Assembly: GCF_000703165.1 (NCBI RefSeq)
Contig: NZ_JNLQ01000002.1
Coordinates: 1,240,001 to 1,304,000, forward strand
Reading direction: 5' to 3'
Source: Butyrivibrio sp. AE3004
GTDB taxonomy: Bacteria; Bacillota; Clostridia; Lachnospirales; Lachnospiraceae
Length of the DNA: 64,000 bases
The translations under genes were made by a program, and so were the position numbers. The notes under the pieces are model-generated. The model saw nothing but the letters and a program-made list of their open reading frames with translations, ran no database searches and was not told where the DNA came from. Shown piece by piece: positions 44,184 through 53,805 of this stretch (positions within the stretch are counted from its first letter, which is position 1; every line of letters starts with the position of its first letter).

Positions 44184-45659
44184 GTGTTTAAAATTATAAT
44201 TCAGAATTTTCATTTGGAAAAAGTTTTCTGGATATTGAAAACAAAACTGAAGTATATGATACTTATAGGTCTTATATGCGGGGTTATTTCAGGTTCCGTG
44301 GGATTTATTATTAGGAAGGAAACATATAAGGCACAAATATCTATGTATGTGTATTCAAGTCCTGATTATATTACAGATAACGGTATAAACCTTTCTTCGG
44401 CAGATATTATATCTGCAAGTACTTTGCTAAATAGTTATATGCAGATATTAATGAGTGACAGCTTTTTAAAAAGTGTATTAGAAGAAGCTGAACTTGATCC
44501 TATGCTTTACGATGAAGAAGTATTAAGGGATGAGATATCGTCTGCTTCGGTAGGTGGAACTGCGGTATTTAAAGTATATGTGGTTGATACAAACCCATAT
44601 AACGCAATGTTGATTGCGAATACTATCGGAAAGCTTGCCCCACAAAAGATAATCAGTATAGTCAAGTCAGGTGGTATAGAGATACTTGATGAAGCTACAC
44701 TTCCAACACAACCTTATCAATCTACAAGATTACTGATTTTTATTGCTATTGGAGTATTTGCAGGTGGATTTCTTGCGTTGATGTTTTTTATTATACAAGG
44801 TTTTTTAGATACACGTTATCGAAGGTTATATGAAGTTCAGGATATGTTTAACATTCCAATTATCGGGGTAGTACCTGAAATAGAGGATAGGAATGAGGCG
44901 GATGAGCCTGATGTAATATTGCGACAGGATAGCCCTTTTGTACTAAAGGAGGCTTATAATGACCTACGAGCTAATTTGTTATTTCTTGGAAAAGGAGAAA
45001 AATGTCCTGTCTATGCTATTACCGGGGCGGATTATGATGAAGGTAAAACTACTACAAGTATTAATATTGCAAAAGCATTTGCAATGATGGGCAAAAAGAC
45101 ACTACTTATTGATGCGGATTTACGTAATGGTAATATTGCAAATGCATTAAATATTCAGGCTGATAGCGGATTAAGTGAATGTTTGGCTGGACTAAAAGAA
45201 CTAAATATCAACAAAGATGTTATTGAGAATCTTGATGTTCTTACAACAGGAGTATATCCGCCAAATCCAACAGAACTTTTGATTCGAGATAATTGGAAGG
45301 AACTTGTAAATGAAGCTAAATCATTATATGAAGTAATAATTATTGATACACCGTCGATTGGCGTAGTATCAGACGGCCTTGAGGTTGTAAATGTTGCAAC
45401 TTCATTTGTTGTAGTAATCAGAGAACAGGCAACCAGATTTGAAAGAGAAGAACTGATCATACGAAAACTCGAAGCAGTAGATGCTGATGTTTGCGGTTTT
45501 GTTTATAACGGAATTTCAGTTAATTCTGAAGATTATAATCATAGAGATTATGTAAATGGTGGGGATTATGGTAAGCGTAGTAATGCCGGTGTACAACACA
45601 GAAAAATATTTAAGAAGAAGTCTGGAAGCACTGACAAATCAAACACTGCCAAAGAATGA
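44184..45659 (+). CDS. Fused chain-length determinant and bacterial tyrosine kinase (CpsC-CpsD type)
   Basis: The N-terminal Wzz part has two membrane helices (about 26-48 and 180-203) around an extracellular segment. The C-terminal BY-kinase (about 245-455) has Walker A GADYDEGKTTT, Walker A' LLIDADLRNGN and a Walker B-like IIIDTPSIG. A Tyr-containing tail (EDYNHRDYVNGGDY) supplies autophosphorylation sites. It controls polymer length with the Wzy polymerase. The start is GTG with GGAGG upstream. The last 92 bp overlap the next gene out of frame; the resulting tail after the Tyr cluster (KRSNAGVQHRK...) is Lys-rich and unlike typical kinase ends. No CpsB-type phosphatase is seen in the window. 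Confidence 0.93.
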   Translation: MFKIIIQNFHLEKVFWILKTKLKYMILIGLICGVISGSVGFIIRKETYKAQISMYVYSSPDYITDNGINLSSADIISASTLLNSYMQILMSDSFLKSVLEEAELDPMLYDEEVLRDEISSASVGGTAVFKVYVVDTNPYNAMLIANTIGKLAPQKIISIVKSGGIEILDEATLPTQPYQSTRLLIFIAIGVFAGGFLALMFFIIQGFLDTRYRRLYEVQDMFNIPIIGVVPEIEDRNEADEPDVILRQDSPFVLKEAYNDLRANLLFLGKGEKCPVYAITGADYDEGKTTTSINIAKAFAMMGKKTLLIDADLRNGNIANALNIQADSGLSECLAGLKELNINKDVIENLDVLTTGVYPPNPTELLIRDNWKELVNEAKSLYEVIIIDTPSIGVVSDGLEVVNVATSFVVVIREQATRFEREELIIRKLEAVDADVCGFVYNGISVNSEDYNHRDYVNGGDYGKRSNAGVQHRKIFKKKSGSTDKSNTAKE

Positions 45660-46566
45660 ATTTGAGATAATAGCAGTTAATGACGGATCAACTGATAGGT
45701 CATTGGAGATTCTTGAAGAGTATAAAGAAAAGTATCCAAAACTAATAAAAATCTATTCAAAAGAAAATGGTGGTCAGGCTTCTGCAAGGAATCTCGGAAT
45801 AGAAATGGCAAGCGGTGAATATATTGGCTTTGCAGATTCTGATGATTATGTTGACAAATCGATGTTCGAAAAAATGTTAAAACTGGCTAAAAAAGAAAAT
45901 GCAGATCTTGTTGAATGCCACTACCATAGCATGCTGGAAACCGGTGATATAGATGCAGATGGTGAACCGGTTTATAAAGAAATAGGTACAAGAGGCAAGA
46001 TATCATCCCATAAGGACGTCAAAGAACTTTTTATAGATCCGCAGGTTTCACCCTGGAATAAGCTGTATAAGAAAGAAGTTTTGGTAAATGGGGAAGTCCT
46101 TTTTCCGGAGAAGATGATATATGAAGATACATCTTTTTATATTAAATTGATTCCTTTTATACAAAAACATGCGTATCTTGATGAGAAGCTCGTTTATTAC
46201 AGTGTAAGACAAAATTCAACAATGACATCTAATACTAATTCAAAAGTGGGAGATATTTTTAACGTTTTTGAGGATGTTATACAGTTTTATAAGAAAAAGA
46301 ACTTATTTGAAATGTATAAGGATGAACTTGAGTATTTCTGTGTAAAGATTGCATTTTGCAGCAACTTAAGCAGGATTGGTAGAGTTAGTAATACTTTTTT
46401 GCGACATGAATTGTATGGTAAGACATTTAACTTTGTAGAGAAGTCGTTTCCTGATTATAGGGAAAATAAATATTTTAATGGAAAGATTGGTGCATATATT
46501 AAATCAGTAAATAGATTTGATTGTGGAATATACGCAAAGATATTATCAAAGGTTATGGTGGGATGA
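45568..46566 (+). CDS. Family 2 glycosyltransferase
   Basis: The GT-A fold begins VSVVMPVYNTEKYLRRSLEAL, with the nucleotide Asp in AVNDGSTDRSLE and the DXD in GFADSDDYVDKSM. Frames upstream also allow an ATG at 45556; the ATG at 45568 starts at the conserved strand and has GGTGGGG upstream, so I prefer it. The start lies 92 bp inside the kinase gene. The sugar is unknown. It ends with a 4-bp overlap (ATGA) to the next transferase. Confidence 0.92.
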   Translation: MVSVVMPVYNTEKYLRRSLEALTNQTLPKNEFEIIAVNDGSTDRSLEILEEYKEKYPKLIKIYSKENGGQASARNLGIEMASGEYIGFADSDDYVDKSMFEKMLKLAKKENADLVECHYHSMLETGDIDADGEPVYKEIGTRGKISSHKDVKELFIDPQVSPWNKLYKKEVLVNGEVLFPEKMIYEDTSFYIKLIPFIQKHAYLDEKLVYYSVRQNSTMTSNTNSKVGDIFNVFEDVIQFYKKKNLFEMYKDELEYFCVKIAFCSNLSRIGRVSNTFLRHELYGKTFNFVEKSFPDYRENKYFNGKIGAYIKSVNRFDCGIYAKILSKVMVG

Positions 46567-47495
46567 AACCAAGAATTTCTGTAGCAATGGCTACTTACAA
46601 CGGTGAAAAGTATATACTAGATCAACTTAGGTCAATTATAAATCAGAGTCTTCCGGTTGATGAAATTATTATCCGGGATGATATTTCATCGGATGGAACA
46701 GCTAAGATAATAGAGCAGTTTATTGTTGAAAACAAGCTGGAGAAAACTATAGATTTCAAGGTTAATGATAAAAATCTTGGATATGCTTCCAACTTTATTG
46801 GAGCACTAAGAGAAACTAAAGGTGATTATGTTTTTTTCTGTGATCAGGATGATATATGGTTCTATGACCGGGTTGAGAAAATGATTAGTGCATTGGAAAG
46901 AACTCCTGAAGCATTGATGATAGGATCTGAGTTTGAACCATTTAAATGTTCTGAAGATGCACCGGATGTTCCACGGTGGGAACTTGCAAAATTCAGAAAT
47001 GATGGCAGCATTGAGAAACTTGAATTTAATTCCGAGAATCTTTTTATTGGTTGTCAGGGTTGTACCATGGCTATGAAAAGAAGTTTTCTTGATAAGATAG
47101 ATAAATATTGGTATGAGGGTTGGGCACATGATGAATATGTATGGAAATTGGCTCTCTCTATGGAAGGGCTTTATTTTTTGCATACAATTACGCTTAGGAG
47201 AAGACTTCATTCTGATAATGTGACTCTCCATAAAGAACATAAAAGAGAGCAAAGATTAAAGTATTTAACTGAATTAAAGAAAAGTCATGAGCAAACACTT
47301 AGATTTGTAATGGATAAATTTGAAAATGAAAGCTATAAAGTAAAGCTCTTAAAAAAACATATTTTTGCTACCAACTTGAGAATTGAACTTATAAAAAATA
47401 GGAAAGTGCATAATGTTTTAGCTTTATTAGGGTACACAGACTGTTATCACAAAAAGAGATCTATACCCGTAGAACTTGTAATGGCAATTAAGTAA
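46563..47495 (+). CDS. Family 2 glycosyltransferase (rhamnosyltransferase-like)
   Basis: The N-terminus ISVAMATYNGEKYILDQLRSI and IRDDISSDGTAKI with FFCDQDDIW (DXD) place it among GT2 enzymes close to rhamnosyl- and alpha-sugar transferases of capsule loci. The conserved HDEYVWKLAL acts in the C-terminal part. The start is the ATG overlapping the previous stop (ATGA, 46563-46566), with GGTGGG as ribosome site, rather than an in-frame ATG at 46521. Confidence 0.92.
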   Translation: MKPRISVAMATYNGEKYILDQLRSIINQSLPVDEIIIRDDISSDGTAKIIEQFIVENKLEKTIDFKVNDKNLGYASNFIGALRETKGDYVFFCDQDDIWFYDRVEKMISALERTPEALMIGSEFEPFKCSEDAPDVPRWELAKFRNDGSIEKLEFNSENLFIGCQGCTMAMKRSFLDKIDKYWYEGWAHDEYVWKLALSMEGLYFLHTITLRRRLHSDNVTLHKEHKREQRLKYLTELKKSHEQTLRFVMDKFENESYKVKLLKKHIFATNLRIELIKNRKVHNVLALLGYTDCYHKKRSIPVELVMAIK

Positions 47496-47504
47496 GGATT
47501 GATA

Positions 47505-48875
47505 ATGATATCAAAAAATAGTGAACTGGAATATTCAAGTAAATATATTAAGGCTCCAAGAGAACAAGTTGTTTTTTATAGATGTTCTATACTTTACATC
47601 TTTATTCTCTATGTAATGCCTCAGTACTTTGGGGTTCCAAATCCGATATTTGATCTTACGATTGTAAGAATTAGCATTATTATATTGCTTATTTTTATTG
47701 CTTTGGATTATGGCAGGCTGCATGCCTTTATAGATATGATATTTAATGAAAAAATGTCAGCTATATTACTACCCTATCTGATAGTTATTTTTTACACGAT
47801 GGTTTTACGAGTTGATTTTAATGCACTATTAAATCCGTTGATAGAGATTCTTGAAATGTATTTGCTGATATATGTAATAAAGGATTCTGTAGGAGTTGAT
47901 AAAACTGTAAAACTGATAATAGCATTTGTTTATTTAATCATTATTCTTGGTTTCGTTGAATCTTTTACCCAGGAATCACCGTTTTCATATCTTGTTACAA
48001 TTGATGGAATATATACAGGTAGGTATATCAGAGGTGGGCATTACCGTATTATGAGTAACTGTGGTCATTCACTAGGCTATGGACTTATGCTGATGACTAT
48101 GATGCCTTTTGCTGGATATGATGTTGAAAAAAATGAATTTAATATTTTCAGAAGACCATTGTTGCTTATTGGAATAATAGTAAATATTTTTAATACTGGA
48201 TCAAGGTCAAGCTTGGGCATTATGTTTGTAGAACTTGCACTTATGCTTTTTCTATCGGATCGTAAGTATTTAAAAAATAATTTACTGATTACAACTGTTT
48301 CATTGATTGTTTTTTTTGCAGTTACTTTTGCTACACAAACAACTCCTTTAGGCAAGTATATTTTACTTCAATTAACTAGCCTTGTAGATTCGATTTTTGA
48401 GACACAATATTCAATAAAATATGGAGCAAATTATCAGCAACTTATCCAAAGTAAAGCGTATAGAGAACTATTAAAAAGAATATTCAAAGTACAATGGCTT
48501 AATCCAATTCTCGGTATAGGAAGAAAAAGAAGTTTCACAAGCCTTGTAGATGGAAAAGTTGTTGCTTCTATAGATAACTTCTACATAGCAGAATATGTAA
48601 GATATGCTTACCCAGGTATGTATTCATATCAATTTTATTTGGCTTATATGGGAATAAAAATGGTGATTGATATTTTTAAAACACGTTCGGCAATTGTCAG
48701 AGCAATGTTTGTTGGAATGGTGTCATATTGCTATCATCTAACGATAGCGGATTCTTTACAAACACTTAAATACTTATACATATTATTTGCGATATATATT
48801 TGCTGTGATAAGAAGCCCTATATCCCATCTGAAAAAGGAAAATATTATAATAATAGGAAATCTATACTATGGTAA
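47505..48875 (+). CDS. O-antigen-polymerase-like (Wzy) membrane protein
   Basis: About ten membrane helices with a larger central external loop (about residues 290-345) and a motif FNTGSRSSLGIMFVELALMLF typical of the O-antigen ligase/Wzy group. Its place between transferases and the length-control kinase in the locus supports polymerase function: it would join lipid-linked repeat units outside the membrane. AAGGA stands 6 nt before the ATG at 47505; an in-frame TTG at 47499 is an alternative. The 3' end overlaps the next gene by 7 bp. Confidence 0.8.
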   Translation: MISKNSELEYSSKYIKAPREQVVFYRCSILYIFILYVMPQYFGVPNPIFDLTIVRISIIILLIFIALDYGRLHAFIDMIFNEKMSAILLPYLIVIFYTMVLRVDFNALLNPLIEILEMYLLIYVIKDSVGVDKTVKLIIAFVYLIIILGFVESFTQESPFSYLVTIDGIYTGRYIRGGHYRIMSNCGHSLGYGLMLMTMMPFAGYDVEKNEFNIFRRPLLLIGIIVNIFNTGSRSSLGIMFVELALMLFLSDRKYLKNNLLITTVSLIVFFAVTFATQTTPLGKYILLQLTSLVDSIFETQYSIKYGANYQQLIQSKAYRELLKRIFKVQWLNPILGIGRKRSFTSLVDGKVVASIDNFYIAEYVRYAYPGMYSYQFYLAYMGIKMVIDIFKTRSAIVRAMFVGMVSYCYHLTIADSLQTLKYLYILFAIYICCDKKPYIPSEKGKYYNNRKSILW

Positions 48876-49816
48876 AAAGTGACAATAAACTGATAAATAG
48901 AATTAAAGATGGTATGCTTCTTGGAACTATATATGACCAGGTTATGCTTAAAGTAAAGTACAACGATGAAAAGACACATTTTTTGTACAGTGTTATGGTC
49001 GGGCAAAAACATAGGATGATTTTATATAAAAGATATAAGAACAAATATCTCAATCAATGTATACAAGAAAGGATATGGGAGAAAAAAGAAAAAAAGCAAA
49101 ACAGTAATACTGTTTGGATTATGTGGCTGCAGGGATTAAATAATGCGCCAGATATTGTGAAGAAATGTGTTGAAAGCCAAAAAAAGGCAATGGCTCAAAA
49201 GAAATTTATCATTATAGATGAAAATAATATTTATGATTATGTAACACTACCGGATTATATAATTCAAAAGAGAGAGAAAGGCATTATTACAAATGCAATG
49301 TTTTCAGATTTAGTTCGCTTAGAACTCTTAAATAAGTATGGAGGATACTGGATTGATGCTTCAGTTTTTATGACTGATGGAGAACTGATAAGTGAGATAG
49401 ATAATTTACCATTGTTTATGTTTAGCTTTTATTATTTTGGATTTAATCCTGAGATTATGGAATATAACAGTTGGTTTATGCATAGTACTTCCAATAATAA
49501 TTTGCTTTGTTTATTACAACAACTTATGTATGCATATTGGAAGGAGCATAACTATATTTCTAATTACTATCTCCTCCATATATTAGGAAGCATAGCAAAT
49601 GATTATTATAAAGAAGAATGCGAGGCAATGCCCATAATAAGCCAGGTGGATGCTCACATTTTAGCTACATATATATATGATAACTATGATCCATATAAAT
49701 ATAAAATGTTAACACGTAAGACAGGAATACATAAACTGAGTATAAAATTTGATCAGGAAAGACTTAGAAGGAAAGGAACTTTTTACGATGTCATCATCAA
49801 TCAGGGAAACTTCTGA
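48869..49816 (+). CDS. Capsular polysaccharide synthesis glycosyltransferase (GT32-like)
   Basis: The 315-aa protein has VWIMWLQGLNNAPDIVKKCVES, then FSDLVRLELLNKYGGYWIDASVFMTD (residues about 149-174). The last part holds the DXD-like site of the Caps_synth/GT32 group. It is soluble or peripheral and adds an unknown sugar. The start codon lies 7 bp inside the polymerase gene; AGGAAAT is a modest ribosome site. The next gene starts 29 bp before its end. Confidence 0.88.
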   Translation: MVKSDNKLINRIKDGMLLGTIYDQVMLKVKYNDEKTHFLYSVMVGQKHRMILYKRYKNKYLNQCIQERIWEKKEKKQNSNTVWIMWLQGLNNAPDIVKKCVESQKKAMAQKKFIIIDENNIYDYVTLPDYIIQKREKGIITNAMFSDLVRLELLNKYGGYWIDASVFMTDGELISEIDNLPLFMFSFYYFGFNPEIMEYNSWFMHSTSNNNLLCLLQQLMYAYWKEHNYISNYYLLHILGSIANDYYKEECEAMPIISQVDAHILATYIYDNYDPYKYKMLTRKTGIHKLSIKFDQERLRRKGTFYDVIINQGNF

Positions 49817-50690
49817 TATCAGTATTATTAAAAATATAGAAGTTGAGAGTGGTAATAATATTCCCAAAATAATCCATTATTGCTGGTTTGGAGGTAAAAC
49901 TTTGCCGGAGGATTTAAGAAAATGTCTTGAATCATGGGAAAGGCTTGAGGGATATACCATAATGCGATGGGATGAATCTAATTGCAGTTTTGCTGAAAAT
50001 GATTTTGTTAGAAATACATATAAGGACAGGCAGTTGGGATTTATTGGAGATTATTACAGACTTAAGGCAGTTTACGAATATGGCGGGATTTACCTAGATA
50101 CAGATGTTAAGGTGAACAGGAGCTTTGATGAATTACTAAAACATAAATTATTTTTGAATTTTATTTTTGATTGCTCAGTAGGTTCTGCAATTATTGGAAG
50201 TCAAAAAGGAAATCCTCTTATAAAGGGGCTTCTGGATATGTACGACAGGACTGTAATAGTTAAAGAAAAATCTATAGATAAGAAAAAAATATTTGAATGG
50301 AAGGATGAAAAACTTTACGTTCATGGTTATGCTACAAGTAATTATTACTATACTTATTATATTTTAAAGCACTATCCTAGTTTTATTTTGAATAATAAAT
50401 TTCAAGATTTAGGAGATTTTGTTATCTATCCTAAGGAATATTTTGAAATAGGGTCTCTTTTTGGAAAACATTATGCAGTACATTTGTGTGCTGGAGAGTG
50501 GAGAATCAAAGCGGATGATTCGAAGAGTATGAAGAACAGAATAAAAAAAGCTTTGAAGAGTAATCAAAAAGCATTTGATTTTGTTCAAATTTTAGTCAGA
50601 AGAAATAGATACGATAAGTTGAAAAAGCGCATACCGTTTTACGAGTATTCACTTGCTCAAAAGAATGGAACACCCTTACCGGAGTTATAA
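49788..50690 (+). CDS. GT32-family glycosyltransferase with DXD motif
   Basis: KIIHYCWFGGKTLPEDLRKCLESW and DYYRLKAVYEYGGIYLDTDV are the GT32 signature (DXD as DTD near residue 104). Such enzymes transfer galactose, mannose or related sugars. An in-frame ATG exists at 49749, but AAGGAAAGGAA lies about 9 nt before the ATG at 49788, so that start is preferred. It overlaps the previous gene by 29 bp. Confidence 0.9.
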   Translation: MSSSIRETSDISIIKNIEVESGNNIPKIIHYCWFGGKTLPEDLRKCLESWERLEGYTIMRWDESNCSFAENDFVRNTYKDRQLGFIGDYYRLKAVYEYGGIYLDTDVKVNRSFDELLKHKLFLNFIFDCSVGSAIIGSQKGNPLIKGLLDMYDRTVIVKEKSIDKKKIFEWKDEKLYVHGYATSNYYYTYYILKHYPSFILNNKFQDLGDFVIYPKEYFEIGSLFGKHYAVHLCAGEWRIKADDSKSMKNRIKKALKSNQKAFDFVQILVRRNRYDKLKKRIPFYEYSLAQKNGTPLPEL

Positions 50691-50691
50691 A

Positions 50692-51270
50692 ATGTTTGAT
50701 GACATTATTCAGCGAATTAGTTGGCTTTTTATTGAACAATCTACGGGTATATATATAAGTGATTTCTTAATCATACTTTTTGCATGTGCTCTTATAGTAC
50801 TTGTTCCGGGATATGTTTTATATGTTAAGAAGTCTGTACCGTATAAAAGAATTGTGCTTATATATTTTACGATGGTTTTTGCATGCATTATGCTATTGTT
50901 CACGATTTTTAGAAGGGAACCTGGTTCGAAGTCTGAAAGAATATATACGCATTTAAATCTTGGTTTTTCGAGGAGTGCTATTTATTCAGAAAATCAGATA
51001 ATTTATTGCATATTCAATATACTACTGTTTGTTCCTTGGGGAATTATTCTTAGCTTGTATAGAAAAAGGGAATTTTTTTTTAGAATAGTGATAATGACTT
51101 CGCTCACAGGATTTCTAAGCAGTTTTTTTATTGAAATTTTACAGCGCATTACAAGAACAGGCTCTTTTGAAGTGACTGATATTATCATGAATATTCTGGG
51201 AACAACTGTTGGAGCTACATTAGGTTATATTCTTATTGTTATTTTGAAAAGAGAGAGAAAAATAAAATGA
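50692..51270 (+). CDS. VanZ-like membrane protein in capsule locus
   Basis: Five membrane helices with FNILLFVPWGIILSLYRKR and a C-terminal VTDIIMNILGTTVGATLGYIL (VanZ-type D..xNxxG). FTIFRREPGS after helix 2 is also family-like. CGGAG lies 8 nt before the ATG at 50692, which is preferred to 50653. Its stop overlaps the CotH gene start (ATGA). VanZ-like proteins recur in surface-polymer loci but have no settled function. A fragment of the same type (SK..RI..IYHRLNLGF) is present in the small frame at 53695. Confidence 0.82.
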   Translation: MFDDIIQRISWLFIEQSTGIYISDFLIILFACALIVLVPGYVLYVKKSVPYKRIVLIYFTMVFACIMLLFTIFRREPGSKSERIYTHLNLGFSRSAIYSENQIIYCIFNILLFVPWGIILSLYRKREFFFRIVIMTSLTGFLSSFFIEILQRITRTGSFEVTDIIMNILGTTVGATLGYILIVILKRERKIK

Positions 51271-53702
51271 GTTTAAAAGAAGAAGGAAGTAATGATAATA
51301 AAAAAATAGATAAAAAAGATTTAATAATTATTATAATTAGCGCAATATCTCTAATACTTTTACTATTAATAATTCTTATTTCAAGAAACCGCGATAGATT
51401 ATTATCAGAGGCACTTAAAAAGAACAGGGATATAACTGCTGAAGAATTATTAGTAGGTAAAAATAGTGGAGCTGATGAGTTTCTGAAGATTACTGAAGTT
51501 AGCGGAGAAAAATGGGTTGAACTTCATAATGCCGGAACTGAAAAAATCAATTTGTCAGGTATTGAAATATTTGTATCTGGTAGAAGTGTTGCTAAAGTAG
51601 AAGATGATATAGAATTAAAAAAAGATGCCTATTTTGCGGTAGATATAAGCGTTAATCCGGGAAGCGATTCTTCTAATGTATTGTCTATATATAATAAAGA
51701 TGGTAAACAATTGATATCTACTATCATTCCCAAACTTACACCTGAACAAAGCTATGGATTAGCAGATGATGAAACTAATAAATGGGGCTATATTGCGCCA
51801 TCAAAGGGAAAAATAAATAGTGCTAAAGAGCTTAAGTTTGTTCAATATAATGGTATTTCTTTTTCTGCACCGGGAGGATTCTATGATGAAAGCTTTTCTT
51901 TGGAGCTTGGAGCAGATGAAGGTGAAATCATTTATTATACGGTAGATGGGACGAGACCAACAAATAAATCTGATGTCTATGATTCAGAAATAAAAATCAG
52001 TAATAAATCAGGATCAAATTATGTATATGCAAAGGAAGGGCTATATAACAGATTAAGTAGTGGCTATTCTCCAAGAACTGTCGATGCAGGAATGATTGTT
52101 AGGGCAATTGCAGTCGATGGTACAGGAAAGGTCACAAAGGAAGCAAGCCAATCATATTTTATTGGATTAACGAAAGATACGGATTATTTTAATTTGCCTA
52201 TAATATCCGTTACTATAGACCCGGAAAATCTTTTTGATTATGAAGATGGTATATATATTGCAGGAAAAGCTAGGGAAGATGCACTGATTCAGGATTTGAA
52301 GGCAGGAAGTTATGGAAACTATCTCTCTGGCGAAAAAAAGAGAGCAAAAGTGGAGTTTTATGAGGCTAATAAAGGAAAAAGCTTTGAATCTGACTTGGAC
52401 ATGAGCATTTTAGCTGATTCCTCCTGTTACGACAAGCAAAAAGGTTTGGAATTCGACCTTGGAGAAAATGATTATTCAGACTTTGAGGGATCAGGCGTTA
52501 TCAATTATATTTCATCATTAGGAAAGATGAAGCTTCAACAGAATTATGATGACAATGTTCTAAAAGTGAGAAATCATATTTTCAAATCTATAGTTAAGGA
52601 CATGGAAATTGGTACTATTGATAGTCAACCGTGTGTCTTATTCATTGATGGAGAGTATTGGGGATTATATAACCTCACTGCATACGTTGATGAAAAGTAT
52701 ATAGTACGTAATTTTGGTGTTGCTGGAAAGGAAATACTTTTTCATAATGCGCAAGGATACACAGATGACTTTTGGGATTTTTATACATATGCAACGAATA
52801 CCGATTTATCTATGGCAGAAAACTATGAGAATATCAAGTCTTTGATGGATATAGATAATTATATTGATTTTGTAGGCTTAAATATTTATGTGGGAAATTC
52901 TGAGTTCAGCTCATATGGTGGAACGGCCTGGCGAACAGCTGATAACAATGGAACTGGAAAAGCAGATGGGAAATGGCGATTTATATGTGGCGATATGTCT
53001 AATACTATGTATCTTTCATCAAAGCAAACACCGACAATTAATTCATATTTGCAGTCAGGTATACGGGGAGATATTTTATTACAATCACTACTTATGAATG
53101 AAGAATTCTGCAAACAATTTAATGACAGAATGAGCAAGATAATTTCTGAAATATTTACAGAGGAAAAGTGTACAGCCAGTATTGATGAAGTTGTTAAGCT
53201 TGTAAAAAAACCTGCATTGGCATCATACTCGAGATTTTATGGAGGCTCATCAGATAAAGTTTATACAGTTTTGGTTGATAATATAAGAGCTTTTTTTGAG
53301 GAACGCACGGAATATATAAAAAAGTATACTGACGAGTTTACGGCGAATGGTGGAAATCTTCAGTTGGCAAGAGAATTACATGCAGAAATGGAAAGAAAGA
53401 AAAAAGCAGAAAAATCCACTATTGAGGATAATGAAGAATTTCAGGGAGATGAAGACGAAACTCTTCAGGAGGGTGAAGAATTTCAGAATATCGAGAATAA
53501 TATGGATCAGAATACAATAGATGCTGTAGCCATGGATGAAGAAAATGCAGAAGGAGAATCTGCAGAGGGGGAAACTATGCAAATTACAAATAATAATGCA
53601 AATATTGAAGAAATGCAGAATGCTACGGAAGAAGCAGATGCCCCGGATTTAGCTGAACCAAATGGAGAAGAAATTCAAGAAGGTGATGAAACAAATGAGT
53701 AA
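51267..53702 (+). CDS. CotH-kinase family surface protein with lamin-tail domain
   Basis: The order is: cytoplasmic Lys-rich start, one membrane helix (about 22-44), a lamin-tail-like beta domain (about 70-165, LKITEVSGEKWVELHNAG), a chitobiase/HEX C-terminal-like beta domain (about 198-280, GEIIYYTVDGTRPTN), and a CotH domain (about 310-690, IISVTIDPENLFDYEDGIYI, LFIDGEYWGLYNLTAYVDEKYI, WRFICGDMSN). The last 120 residues are acidic low complexity. CotH proteins are atypical kinases known to phosphorylate spore-coat proteins. Here the domain would face outside, perhaps acting on surface proteins or glycan. It is operonic with the VanZ-like gene (4-bp overlap). Confidence 0.87.
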   Translation: MSLKEEGSNDNKKIDKKDLIIIIISAISLILLLLIILISRNRDRLLSEALKKNRDITAEELLVGKNSGADEFLKITEVSGEKWVELHNAGTEKINLSGIEIFVSGRSVAKVEDDIELKKDAYFAVDISVNPGSDSSNVLSIYNKDGKQLISTIIPKLTPEQSYGLADDETNKWGYIAPSKGKINSAKELKFVQYNGISFSAPGGFYDESFSLELGADEGEIIYYTVDGTRPTNKSDVYDSEIKISNKSGSNYVYAKEGLYNRLSSGYSPRTVDAGMIVRAIAVDGTGKVTKEASQSYFIGLTKDTDYFNLPIISVTIDPENLFDYEDGIYIAGKAREDALIQDLKAGSYGNYLSGEKKRAKVEFYEANKGKSFESDLDMSILADSSCYDKQKGLEFDLGENDYSDFEGSGVINYISSLGKMKLQQNYDDNVLKVRNHIFKSIVKDMEIGTIDSQPCVLFIDGEYWGLYNLTAYVDEKYIVRNFGVAGKEILFHNAQGYTDDFWDFYTYATNTDLSMAENYENIKSLMDIDNYIDFVGLNIYVGNSEFSSYGGTAWRTADNNGTGKADGKWRFICGDMSNTMYLSSKQTPTINSYLQSGIRGDILLQSLLMNEEFCKQFNDRMSKIISEIFTEEKCTASIDEVVKLVKKPALASYSRFYGGSSDKVYTVLVDNIRAFFEERTEYIKKYTDEFTANGGNLQLARELHAEMERKKKAEKSTIEDNEEFQGDEDETLQEGEEFQNIENNMDQNTIDAVAMDEENAEGESAEGETMQITNNNANIEEMQNATEEADAPDLAEPNGEEIQEGDETNE

Positions 53703-53802
53703 TATTAAAATAGTCAGGGTATATTCATGGGAACTTATAATGGCTACTTCTAAGAATAGGATACTGGACATATACCATAGACTAAATCTTGGTTTTAGGT
53801 GA
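53695..53802 (+). CDS. Possible 35-aa small protein or gene remnant
   Basis: An ATG overlapping the CotH stop (ATGAGTAA) opens a 35-codon frame ending LDIYHRLNLGFR before TGA, with AAGGTGA upstream. The C-terminal half resembles SKSERIYTHLNLGF of the VanZ-like protein at 50692, so it may be a truncated duplicate rather than a functional peptide. Confidence 0.3.
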   Translation: MSNIKIVRVYSWELIMATSKNRILDIYHRLNLGFR

Positions 53803-53805
53803 TAG

